64,000 nt of DNA. Source: Phoronis australis. Taxonomy: Eukaryota > Phoronida > Phoronidae. The translations under genes and the position numbers were made by a program. Numbering within the stretch: the first letter of the stretch is position 1; each line of letters starts with the position of its first letter. This document shows positions 24,801 to 36,800 of this stretch, in pieces. Under the pieces are notes generated by a model. That model made no database searches. It saw nothing but the letters and a program-made list of their open reading frames with translations, and had not been told where the DNA came from. The stretch spans positions 64,001-128,000 of the forward strand of contig NMRA01000753.1 in NCBI GenBank assembly GCA_002633005.1, in the 5' to 3' direction.

Positions 24801-27800
24801 AAAGTGATGACAAAAAATGCCAGACATCAGATGGCATCCATACAAGTGAGCCCAATTTTGTACTCGAGATTTTTTACCGTTTCACTCCAATTCAGATCAC
24901 TGGTTGCCAGGAACAATCTTTTTAGTGTCTTCCCCAGTACATTTAACTATGGCTGAGTTGTTCGAATTGACACTTACCAGGTCTAAAGTCTACCAGTCTC
25001 TCATACTACGCAACTAATTTATTCTTCAAAACAATCATTCTTTTCTTGCAGTTTTAAGAGTGAAATCATGGCCTTGTTCACATCTCGAGCTGAAATAACA
25101 GGAGTTCCACATGCGACAAGTTGGGTGACCTATTTTTTCCATACCTAGGGCACATAATCAGTGCCAAAGCAGTTAACTCAAATCACCCAAATATTCCGAC
25201 ACCTAATATTTCATGCACAAATCAGTTAACATTACACACATGACTTTTTTTCTTGAAGTTTGCACTACATCAGTGTCGCGTATCAAGTCATTCATTCTGG
25301 GCATACAATGGCTCGCAGAAGCTTTTGTGACAGGAAATTCTTAAACTGTTTGAACAGTGTGAACAAAAAAATGGAGGGAGTTTGTGCTTAGATTAATGTT
25401 CTTTGCATCTTCAATTACTTTGATGATGTCTGTATGGCAGGCCAGTTCTGGAATTTTGGCACGTATTTTTTCAGTGTATTTTGCGTACTTAAAAGTACAA
25501 ATACACATGTTGGTTAGAGACTGCCGATTTAAATTTCGCATTGGCAACTAGCTTTATGGTACGGGAATTCCTTTGAACTTCAAGTCTGTATACTTCCAAT
25601 TTCAAAAGTCATGGGTGACCAGGGCAACTCACTGGTTCTGAGGTAAAAACCTTACGTTTGTTTAAATTGTAATTATTAAGAGGACACGTGACGTGACTTC
25701 TTGGAACAGGCCGTGGAGGACGCAGGACTAATCACCGCGTGTACAGCCAGACGTCTGGTTGTTGACAGGTGCAACGATCAAACACAAAAAAGCCAAACAT
25801 CGATTTGAAAACACGAGTGAGGTCACTTTCTTACCATTATTATTATACTTTTTCTATTTTCGAGTCTCTACCCTCTAATGTCAAGTCCCGGTGAGGCAAA
25901 CTAAATTAATGCATAATATGTACACAAGGTGATTAGCTAAATTGACGTTGGCACAGATGAGACGAGCACAAACAGAAATTTAAAATGTGCGACACTGTTG
26001 GCACAATGCAGGTTCCACAAAGCTTTGAGATATTCATTTGTTTCAATTTTTACATCAACGTTTGTTGAATACATAACTAGTGGTTATTTTTACATGGCTC
26101 ACACGAGGGGACATGACGTCATGTGGACTGTTCGAAAAAAGTTTGATTACGGGAATATTTTTTAAACTGGCCCTATGGAATGGCCACCATCTCTACTGGG
26201 GCTAGTTAAGATGGTGGTACAGTCTAGGACTCCCTAGTAAGAGTTGAAGCAATACGTAGCCCCTCGGCTGGTTATACAGGGGCTACAATACTCCAGTCAC
26301 TTTCTGTACTTACTAATTCAATTTCGTGTATGTAGGCCAAATATGCTCACCAAATAAGAGGGTTCACCCCATCAAAATACATTTTACACGTAAAATTATC
26401 AATAAAAAATGATTGCTTTCTTCAGAGATCCTTTCTGGTTCTACATGTCTTCAATGAGGCATGCCTACGGGAATTAAGATGACTTTGGCAAAGAATTCCA
26501 ACTCCAAAGGTTCAAAATGTCATAATCTCTCCAAACCTTGTTGCATCGGTTTTCAAACTCGATGCAAGGAAGGCAAACTCGTCATGGCAATATTCAAACT
26601 CGACACAGTGACGAGTTAAAACAGGTTGGGGAGAACACTGATATATGCATGTTTCATTTGATTTTATTGCTCTATTTTGAGATGAATAACTGTTTATGGG
26701 GATGTACTATCGCCCACGTATGCCTACGGAATTACAAAGGGTGATGTACATCAAGTTCTCACCTGTGCCTGTGGTGAGTCTGCAGTGAATGTAATAAAGG
26801 CTGGTAATTAATGCCAGACGGATGCAGCGTGCTCGAATTTTGAGAACCAGTACTGAATAACAGGCATCAAAATAAGGGCATGTTACATCCGATAATTGCC
26901 TAAAGGCCTCTCTTAATCACTCGCCAAGGCAATGGCAATTGATGGGCAATCAGGGCTTGGAATGACCAATGCCAATGGTTCAATGATAAAAAAGAGGAAA
27001 ATTGGCCAGGTGATGTATCGTGCTGCACAACGTTTTAGCATGAATAAAGACAAAATCATGATAAACAGATACAAAAAAAGAGGAAACGGTAATTGTTTAC
27101 AATATGACGACAAAGACTTAGACATATGATTTTGGTATCGTTCGATTCCTCGCAATGTTATCTTTCCAAATATACACAGAAATTTGTCCTACCCCGTTCC
27201 CTTAGTTTTTTCTCGTGAAATTTCTGCTCGCACTATTTCCTGGTACTCGGTAGTAATGCCGCCATGTTGAATGGATAAGGAGTCACCTGGAGGTAAAAAA
27301 CTGAACTAATCTACCGACTTGCAGATCGTTGCTTTTCATAAGTTCAAATTGACCGAGACCCGTCAATCCACTGCCCGAGTTACGTAACCAAGGGTTCGGA
27401 TTCGATCCTATGGTGACCCTGATATACGCATCTGCTAGCAAGAATCTGCCAAAAAAGCGGAGGTTGTTTTTGAGGTCCAGATTTGTGAAAAAAGTATCAC
27501 TTCAGACAATTTCATGGAAAAATGGTCAAATGGTCACAATTCTAGAAAAATGGAAAAGGTAAAATGCTTCTACTTGTGCATCCACAATATTATGTTAGGA
27601 AAACTTTAGCGGGAATCTCGCGCAGGCAAACACCATTCAGAATCAATGATGCAGTTTCATTCAATAACAATATGTGTCACAGTTATCTTGAGTTGAACTA
27701 ACATGGCGGTGTCCACCGGAAAATAGTGCTAACTGAAATTCGACGATAAAATATGAAGGAAACGCGGTAGGGGATCAATTCATATATTTCTGGAAAGGTG

Positions 27801-30800
27801 ACGGCATGAGGAATCGAACGATACCAAAATCATATGTGTAAGTTATTGTCGTCATATTGTAAACAATTACCGAGGAAACTATAAATCAAATCAGAGGAAA
27901 TCGAATCCATTGCTCTTTGGTCCACTGGTTAGGACGCCTGGCATTGAACTTGACTGAAACATTAACAACAGGTACCACTACCTGCACTACCAGGTTCGGA
28001 ACTTGCACTAGGTGATTTTTCAGTACACACCTTAGTTATTTCAAATCTGTCACCACACGGGCAAGGGTAGTAGTATGTTTCGCTGTCCTCGTCATATTCC
28101 ATATCTTCAATCTCAATTTCATCGTGGTAAACAGACATAATGTCATAATGTTATCTCCGTGCCCTTCGCTCATTCGCATGCCTGGAAGCCGGAAATAACT
28201 GATGTGCCCAGGCAATAATAATATTAAGATAATGAGCTTTAGACTTTACAGTTGCGACCTCTAGTGAATAATGCTGGCAACTAGCAATAAGAGTATTCTC
28301 TGGCGCTTAACTATTTACCAGAAATGATGAGCAATCAAACGAATGAGTTGTTTATTAACATTCCATAGATTTAATTAAAAAATGCATTGTCGCCAACAAC
28401 GCCAATAAAACAATTCATTATTCTAAACTACTTAAATTCCGGGTCTTTCAATAGAATCTTTCATTATGAAGGTGGAGATCAAAATGATAAACGCGCGCTG
28501 CAGCTCATATGAGACAACTGTCACATAACAGTACATGGAGAGACCTCAGGTGGCGAACGCAGAAGCTGCAGCGTCGAAACCTTCTGAGACGAATGTATAC
28601 TAATCATACAAATTCAGCATCAACATCTTGATTATTCAAGGCCTCAAGTTAATAAACAAAATCTTCAAGAATCTTCAAATGCTCTACTTCATGTTCATGA
28701 AAACGAACTGTGGTACCATATACATCATCACTTGTATTGAAGTGCAAGTTTCTGTCAAGTAGTGAAAGCGTGTACCAATTGCAAATAGCGTGAAAATTAA
28801 AGATGAAATAATCCTAAACTAAACCTATAAGTATACAAATATCTTTATATATATGTATGTATGCCAGTATGGTTATACTAATTCGTTTGTTGATAACCAT
28901 GTTAGGTCTTTCATATCTAGGATCGACTCCCATTTTGACTCTGAAACTAGTACTAGAACCACTAAGAACGTGTATTATAAGAACTGTATGTCTAATAATT
29001 ATCTGAGTGGCGAACATGTTAAGAAGATTGTAAGCTTATTGACAACGTTAAGGTGGTCAAACCTGGTGATAGATTGAATGTGATTATTTATTATCAGAAT
29101 ATAAAGTCACGTCACCTTGTCCTGACAAACAACCCCAGTCGTGAAAGACTTCGACCAGTGGCCAAATGTAGGCCTAATGTTGTTTACCAATTCACATGTC
29201 ATATGGACGAATGTCCGTCCTCATACTCGTGAGCAGCGTCACATTGAACACATGGTGTATTCAGTCTCTCTTACGACGGTTGTCCATGCACTTTCAGGGG
29301 GGGGGGGGTCATTCAAGATCATTTTGTATACCAACATGGCCGGGAAATAACTAGACAAGAAATAGTAGACAATACCATCCGCTCGCTGTTGAAAATGACA
29401 CATTTCGGCTAAAGATTTTGGAATCGCTATTGATCGGTCACCAAAAACCTGTGCTGAATGAGCAGCTCACAGGTGTGTACCGCACGCTGACTCTGTTTCG
29501 ATAGGGTTGCGGGTTCCTACCGTGTGTTGCATTCACACTCTCAGTCTGCTTATATGCCCCTCTCCCCGCTGTCACGTGTATTTCACTGCTTATTTCGCTC
29601 TGTATATGTTCATTCCACTCATTGCCTGATGATGTGACATGCAGTCACGAAATATTGCTGTGTTTTAATTTTTTTGTTTGTTATGTCTCTCGGTGTTTTA
29701 CTTCATACCTGCACACCCGAAGAAAGGAGACTATTCCGAAATTACGAGCGCACCAGTATCAAGCTTGCAAACAAAAAGTCGAGTCGTGTTTTTACCGAAG
29801 TTTGCATATACGTATGTGTATATACATATTCTTAGTAAGTTGTTTGACGAAAAAATAGCAGTTTATGATTTTACTCCAGTGTAATTTAGAAGGAACAAAA
29901 ATATCGTATTACTCTCATGATATGCCAAGGAATCAACGTTACTGGTCTTTGGTTTACAGTGTTTGGATCTATTCGCAGCGTGATACATCGTTGAGCAGTT
30001 GTCGACCTGCCTATTGACAGACTTTGCTAAGGGGCCTCCAAACGCCCGTTAAATCTTCGGACGAACAATGAGAACAATAGATGGCTCTGTAATCTACTGT
30101 TGTTTGGCGGGGGTGAAAGGATTATTATCGCATTATTAACCTCATGGAAACGCTCCACTTGCGGAATACAAATGTTCAACTAACTGTTTCTGTCTAGGTA
30201 CCTCGATGATTGACTCTACTAACTATTGACGAGCCTTACCAACGACATTATTCGTTCCTTTAATCACTGGGCGTCATTTCATAGCATTGTGTGAAACTTC
30301 TATTTTCATTATGCTCTTGTGTGGCGAGGAAGCGAGTTGTTTATGATATACTATGGATGATAGTCGGTTACAGTTAGTATTCAAGTGTATTCTCAGGTCA
30401 ATGAAAGACTAGAAAGATGCATTGCCGACCCGCAGTCCTCATAATAATTCCACCAATTGTTGCCCCGCAAGTATGTGACCAGCTGCGCCTCATTACCCGT
30501 TTATCTAAAATGATAATGAAAATTATGCGCCAACAAGTTAATTTGATATGCAACTGGTGTCAAATCGTAATTTGCTACTGTAATAGTAACCATGGTAACA
30601 CATTGCTTGCACTCATAATGATGTTGTTTCCCTGTTGTTTGTAAACGTTGTATCCTTGTTTTAACGGAGAAAATGAAAGAGATACATCAAAGCTTTATAT
30701 AATATATATGAAGTTTAATGCAATGGTGGTCCGTCTTCATGTTTCACACACACGTGCACGTAATTTGTGGGATGCTTCATAATAGTCGTAGTCTGCTCGG

Positions 30801-33800
30801 TAAACTAGTAAATACACTACTCGGAATAGTAGAACGTAGTGGTCTTACGTATGCGCATGAACTGGACCACAGTCCGCATCACGGAGTTTCTGATGAAAAA
30901 GAAAATGGCTTCTGCAGTGTCGCAACAGAAAAGGGTTAAGAGTGCATCGGGAAGCTGCACTGTTATCTTGAGATAGGGATCATTCCGCCCTCCGTAATAT
31001 CTGGGGCTTGATTCACGTATCTTATCTATCCCCATGTGATTGCAATTTACTATTCACCATCTCTTTATTGCCGACGATACACACACAGAGGTTAGTTGTA
31101 ACAAACTCTCTGTTATTGTGAATGTTTTCAAATAGATGCAAAGTTGAATACAGTGAACTAGGATTTTCTCCGTTTGGTACTTACCTACACTTATTTAGCA
31201 TATAATATGACCGGCAAATTTTTTCACGGATTTCTCGACAAAAAGAAAGATTGAAGAATTTTGGTCAATTGTTATCGTAATTTGCACGGTGTATATGTCA
31301 TAAAACAAAGTTCGATATAGTTCACATTATTTGCAGTTAAGTAGCCAGTCCTTGACATTTGGGAAAATAACAATTTTGGTAATAATTTCTTGTGAAATAA
31401 GTGGAGACTTACCGTGTATCAGCGTTTTATCAGCGTTTCAGAACATGTGTCAAAACAATTAATGTTAGATTTTGATTGGAGACTCACAACAAGTGCTGAA
31501 ATGCTATCGAATCTACGTGTGAAGTTTAGAGATTACCTGAAATGTTTATTGGCATTTCTGACTAAAAACTTGACGAACAAAGGTGGCTATTTGCTTGTTC
31601 TATCAGAATAGTCTTAACCACGACTTTGAAAAAGAAATCGCCATTTGGCGTTATCAGGAATTGTTAAGGTTTCTCAAATCTGACTGCTGAGGCTAATTCA
31701 AATAGAAATTGAGATAAAGGAATAAAGAACCGCATTGACACGACATTAAAAAGTGGAAATAAATACTACGGTCAACTATTCAATCCCGGATAAGTTAAAA
31801 CTCTGTATAACTACGGTCGATTTTAAGATCAGACGCTGCGAAATCGTGCGTGCTTTTAAACCGAGCAGTTTCCTTGTTGACTGACTGTAGTCTCGGACTT
31901 TAGGTCAGAGTGAGACATTGTGAACTAAATGCTGCATCCTTGTCTTGTTCACCTAGGACAGTAGCGAGCGTCTATCAGAGTCAGCCTGCTGCGGACAGTA
32001 GCGACGAATGTGATGAATGGGGGGCACTTGACCATAACAGAGGTGAAAAGTGGTCGGACATAGTAAGGCGCCTTCCTATTGGTGGAGAGCTTTGTCACCG
32101 TAGGGCCATTCATTTGGATCAGTCGGCATTCAACGAACCAGATACGTGCATTTCACTGATACGCTTTCCTAGCGTGCAGACGTGTTGCGGACTAAAAAAG
32201 AAAATCCATGGTGCGGATTCCCAATGGATTTCCCGATTTCTGGATCACGAAGGATTTGAGATTTTGCTGGAAACTCTAACAGCGCTATGTGATAAAGGCT
32301 CGGCAACAAAATTCGCAGATGTGATTATTCTTCTGGAGTGTGTCGGGTGCATAAAGGCCGTCATGAATTCTCAACAAGGCCTTGATTATATCATTGAAAA
32401 CAAGGACTTTACTCGGAGCATGGTAACAGGTGGGTACAATCTTATTACGCATTTCATTGACAAGAGGTGTATGCGTTTCTCCCGAGTTCTACATTGTTAG
32501 TGAATGGTTGCCCAATAACACGAAAGACGTGTGAACTCGCGTAAACCAAGGAGTAAAGTTCATATTATTTTTGTATTGGACGGAACGAATTTCATGGTGT
32601 AGTATGTTCAACACTTTAAATTTCCAAGTGTCTATAAACCGATGTTCTGTCAAATAAGCCAACTGTTGATTTAGATCACGTATAAAATGGTTTCAATTAC
32701 TCGGAAGAAAAGTGATGTCCTGGTTTTGAATGAACTGACAGGACCATTCTGTAAGCATATATTGAACCGCCGTGACAAGCCAAATCTGTTGCCTGGTTTC
32801 AATCAATTGCCAACTGTCAGTTCCCTACAAGCCCTGAAATTACCAAAAATCGCATCTTTGATTGAGACCAATGATTCTAGGGTGAGTGGTCGAAATCAAT
32901 GTTGTTTTTGCAGTGGAGAGTAGGTATACAGATGTTGACTCATTTCGTTCTCTGGTTTATAAAAGAACTCGGTGTGCCTCGTTCGCCACTAGACACAAAC
33001 ACAAACTTTTTTTATACGATTACATTTTATTTTACAATGTGTTCAAACTGTGTCTCCCACATAAAAACGAAACAGCCATTGGAAAAACCTAGTTTATCGT
33101 TTGCTAATCTATAAAGGCAAGATTCACGCCTTCCTTAAAACAAACTGGTGGCGGCAATATTTAGTCACTAGAGGATCATAGATAGGGAATACAAGTGATG
33201 AGTCGATAGTGAGATACAACCTCTTATACACGGCAATAAGTCGTCTATTTTTCCCTGTTTACTAGGCATAATACTTAAGAAGACATTCTTTTTTAGTGTG
33301 TACACTGTACGGTACGTGCCTGGGGAAGACCGTCTATACCTAGTATACTAACGTCCGCTAGTGTTCGAGATGGGCCACAGTTGCCAAGGAGGTTGACAAT
33401 TAATTCCTAAGGGGTCATCATTTTAGACAGTTCAACAGCCATTAAACTGGTCTATGTCGGGCCGACAAAACATTATTCCTACACTCCCATCATGACTATA
33501 ATCGCCTTAACATCAGGGCCTGTGTTGACCACATTACCCGCACACGGACAACATTAGGCTTTACACAAGCTGCCCAAACTCAATAGCATTAACCTGTCCG
33601 TGTTCGCGGGACGGCCTGTGTTGTTTTTACTAGACCCCAAAGGTGCACTCTCAAATCGTTCAATTTCGTAATAGTAAAGAAAGTTGTTTAGACAGTCAGT
33701 TGTTCAAAGTTCTAATGTGAACACCGGTTGGCTTTCCGAAGACTCGGTATTTTGCATTCTACCACGGGTTTAAAAGCTCAGAACCGTATTACTGAAACAG

Positions 33801-36800
33801 GGCACACCGAAAAAGCCACAAATCCCTGTATAAGTTTGGTCGGTGTTAAAACGGAAGCCTGTAGTTTATTTCGCGTCTTCTCATCGTCGTTTAAGTGTAA
33901 AACAAAGAGATTTAACAGCATAATAATGATATGTTGTCTAAATATAGCCATTTGTTAATTTCACAGCTGATAAGGAACTGTCGGGATTTCTATCAGTTGA
34001 TATGCTGGCCGCTTTAACATGTCATTAATTGACCATAGAAGCTCAGGTAGGCGAGATAACGCTATCTAAATGTAGGTTTTGAGGTTTAAGCAATCGCTAA
34101 TTTTGTCAAGTGTAAGGTCTATATGCTTACCATGATATTTATCATTGGGCAATACACAAATGCCCGGATATAGTACTGGGCGCTAGTTAGAATACACACA
34201 ATATTCACATCATTTTCGGAATTCACTTAACTGAAGTCTCTCCTGTTCTGAAACTCAGCTTTTATTCTATGATAACTAATATGCTTCAGTAGTATTTTGG
34301 TCCGAGAATAAAAGAAAAAAATAACAATTAGAAATGTTATGTTCTTTTTATAGTCTACCACGCATATGTCAATCAAAGTAATTTTCTATTCAAACTTACC
34401 TCCTAATTCACTAGTAAAAGCCTTATTGACGTGGTTATGTTTTTCTTTTTGATAAGTTTCAACACTAGTACAAGGGAGTATTCTACAATGTTTAACAACC
34501 TCAAGGCTAGGATTTCCAATGAAAATAGTATCAATCTAAGATGGTTACGACCTTCAAATTTTTTTTCTTTTTGTCCATGCGGTATAAAGGCAGAGCGAAC
34601 AGGAGAAGACGACGACCTGCTTAGTACGTTGTGTTCGTGGACACGCTTTCATTTGGTCACGACCCGTTTCATATTGCTAAGCTGGGTTTGCCTAACTTAG
34701 CTTAGACTTTCAGGTGTCCAATTAAATATCTATTTTTAACAACAAAAGAAATCATTGCTTTTTCCTTGCGAAGATGAGAAAAGAAGTTGCCTCTGTGACG
34801 ATGACTGTCAAGGTCCTTTATGGTAGCCTGTTACATAAAACACTTGTGCACCAGTTCGACGACCATTGTCAAAGCTAAAACCCACATGCTTCATCAATTG
34901 CTCTTATTTTCATACTCCATAAAGCGTCTACTTTATTACTTGCCTCGTTTAATAGGCTGTTATTTCTCCAAACTTCGTGTCAATCAAAGTTTGTAGTTCG
35001 AGAAGGTTGGCGAGATTTACTTAGCCCCACTTGCCGGCTTCGCACGCGGGCGCATATAAACACGGAACCATGTAATGTTTTTGCGTCTCTCCTGGTTGAT
35101 TCTATAAAAACTTCGAGCGCGGGCAAGACTGGAATTTTAGTACGTTACTTCATAGCATCGTCTCAATTTGTACAAATCACGTGTTCTATTGTGTTAGAGC
35201 ATGCAGAATGAATTGGTTTGTCGGTGGAAAACAGTCTTCGGCTTTGTAAATTCAAAACAAATATTTTACTTCCATTTTTCGCCCAACAAAACACTTTCAT
35301 GCACCTGTTTTCTTAGTAGACGTCTGATGGTTCGTGGTTTATACTAAAGGACCTTTACGCAATATCTGATTTTCTTTTTGACTGTAGTCAACGCCAAAAA
35401 TTAAATGTTTGCTTTCGCTGTGACAATGCTGCCAGGCAGTTTTCATTCAAACGATAAACGAATCCTTTGGATTCACTTACTGGCGATGAATTCCGATCCT
35501 TTTGCGACGCATGTTTTGGATGCTTTCCATCTACTTCCCACTTCCCACACATATCGATGGCGAAATAAAAACGCTCGAGCCATCGCAAATATTAAGCAAC
35601 TCGCGACTCTCAGTTCCTTTGACATATTAAAACAGCCGACGAAGAAGGGAATACTTGAAAAGGCAGTTTCACGGCGTTCAATGGTGTGACGTAAGCCGTC
35701 CTTGTGCACACTGTGTTTCTACCTTTAGGAAACGGTGATGAAGTGTTGACACTGGAGTTGATTAGAACAAATTAAGCTCACGGACACTGACCACCCGGTC
35801 GTCACCAGTGGCACCCTTTGCATGGTCATTACGTTAACCCTGATATCGGTCGTCAAATACTGGGTTTCTCCAAATTTTCACTGTTGCCTGCAAATCACCT
35901 ATTTTGGTAAAAAAAAACAGTCTTTGTTGCTCTACTGTTCAAATACAACCCAGACTCATGGGCGGCGCAGCATAGGGGGCTGGGGGGGGGGGGGGNGGGG
36001 GGGGGGGGGGGGTATTGCACCGCCCATGAGACTACGTGTAGGTTTCAATCTGAGATTGTTTCACTGAAAATCTTTTCATTCTTGAAGTAAAGGAAATTCG
36101 TTTTGCTAAGCGAAAGATTGTGGGTTTTTTTGGTGTAGCATTTCAGGCAAACAAGCGCAATCAACCTGCAGCAGCTAGTTCCTTGAACTGTTATAGGTTT
36201 CATCAGTATTGGCTGGTAAACTTTCAATGTCACCGATTGACTACAAAAAGGACGGAAAAATAAACTTGTGTGTGGTTTGACGTTTTTTTAAGGAATATCA
36301 CGTTCCTCCAATTCAAACAGGACTCTTAAGAGTATAATTGGGTTACGGCTCATCTCTCTTAAATTGCTAGAATTTTGTTGAATTTCATTTGCCGTTTCAA
36401 TTCACCCGCTTGTCACATAAATGCCAAAGTAAACAGGCTAACCAGTCAGCAGACACTTCCGCTGTCGTCTGCCTACTCCTCTAAAATATAGTATACCGAA
36501 GTGAACGGCGTAAGACAAGTATGTTTTGCACTGTGTTTGAGGATAATCCATGATTTTTTATTTGCTGTTTTCAAACTAACACATTTTTACGTCATCTTTC
36601 AGCGCTTTGCACCGATAATGTGATGACGAAGAAGCAGGTGTTTGAGTTGTTGTCTGCTTTATGCGTCTACTCCGCGGATGGATACACGCGTGCTTTGGAC
36701 ACGTTAACCAGCTATAAGGTAATAAAAAAACATCTCCATTTATAAAACTAGCATATGATAATGGGGTGTCAGGTTTCTAAAATGTTGTCATTTAAGTTGC

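Larger units (their letters stand above)
24532..28030 (-). other. DPH3 intron 1
   Basis: 3.5-kb intron carrying R1 copy 3 (26.25-26.75 kb) and the 784-bp long-TIR element (27.09-27.87 kb). No other exon recognised. Confidence 0.85.
841..31956 (+). other. Putative intron 1 of the INF2-like gene, hosting DPH3 in antisense
   Basis: If the exon at 653-840 is correct this is a 31.1-kb first intron, much longer than the other four formin introns (4.2-9.6 kb). It contains the entire minus-strand DPH3 gene and many repeat elements, listed separately. If the exon is wrong, the interval is simply intergenic plus DPH3, and the formin and DPH3 would start divergently between about 28.2 and 31.9 kb. Confidence 0.4.
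32430..36602 (+). other. INF2-like intron 2
   Basis: 4.2-kb intron. CpG content is near expectation, unlike the DPH3 body. Contains the inverted-repeat and poly-G structure at 35.95-36.03 kb. No further exon is needed by phase. Confidence 0.85.

Noticed and set aside
27926-28001. tRNA-like A box (TGGTCCACTGGTTAGGACGCC) near DPH3 exon 1
   Set aside because: The B-box-like GGTTCGGAAC lies too far away and no cloverleaf can be drawn, so it was not called as a tRNA gene.
30857-30942. Possible alternative first formin exon beginning [11 protein letters not shown]
   Set aside because: Its only nearby donor (GTTAAG) is weak and in phase 0, not the phase 2 needed by the acceptor at 31956.
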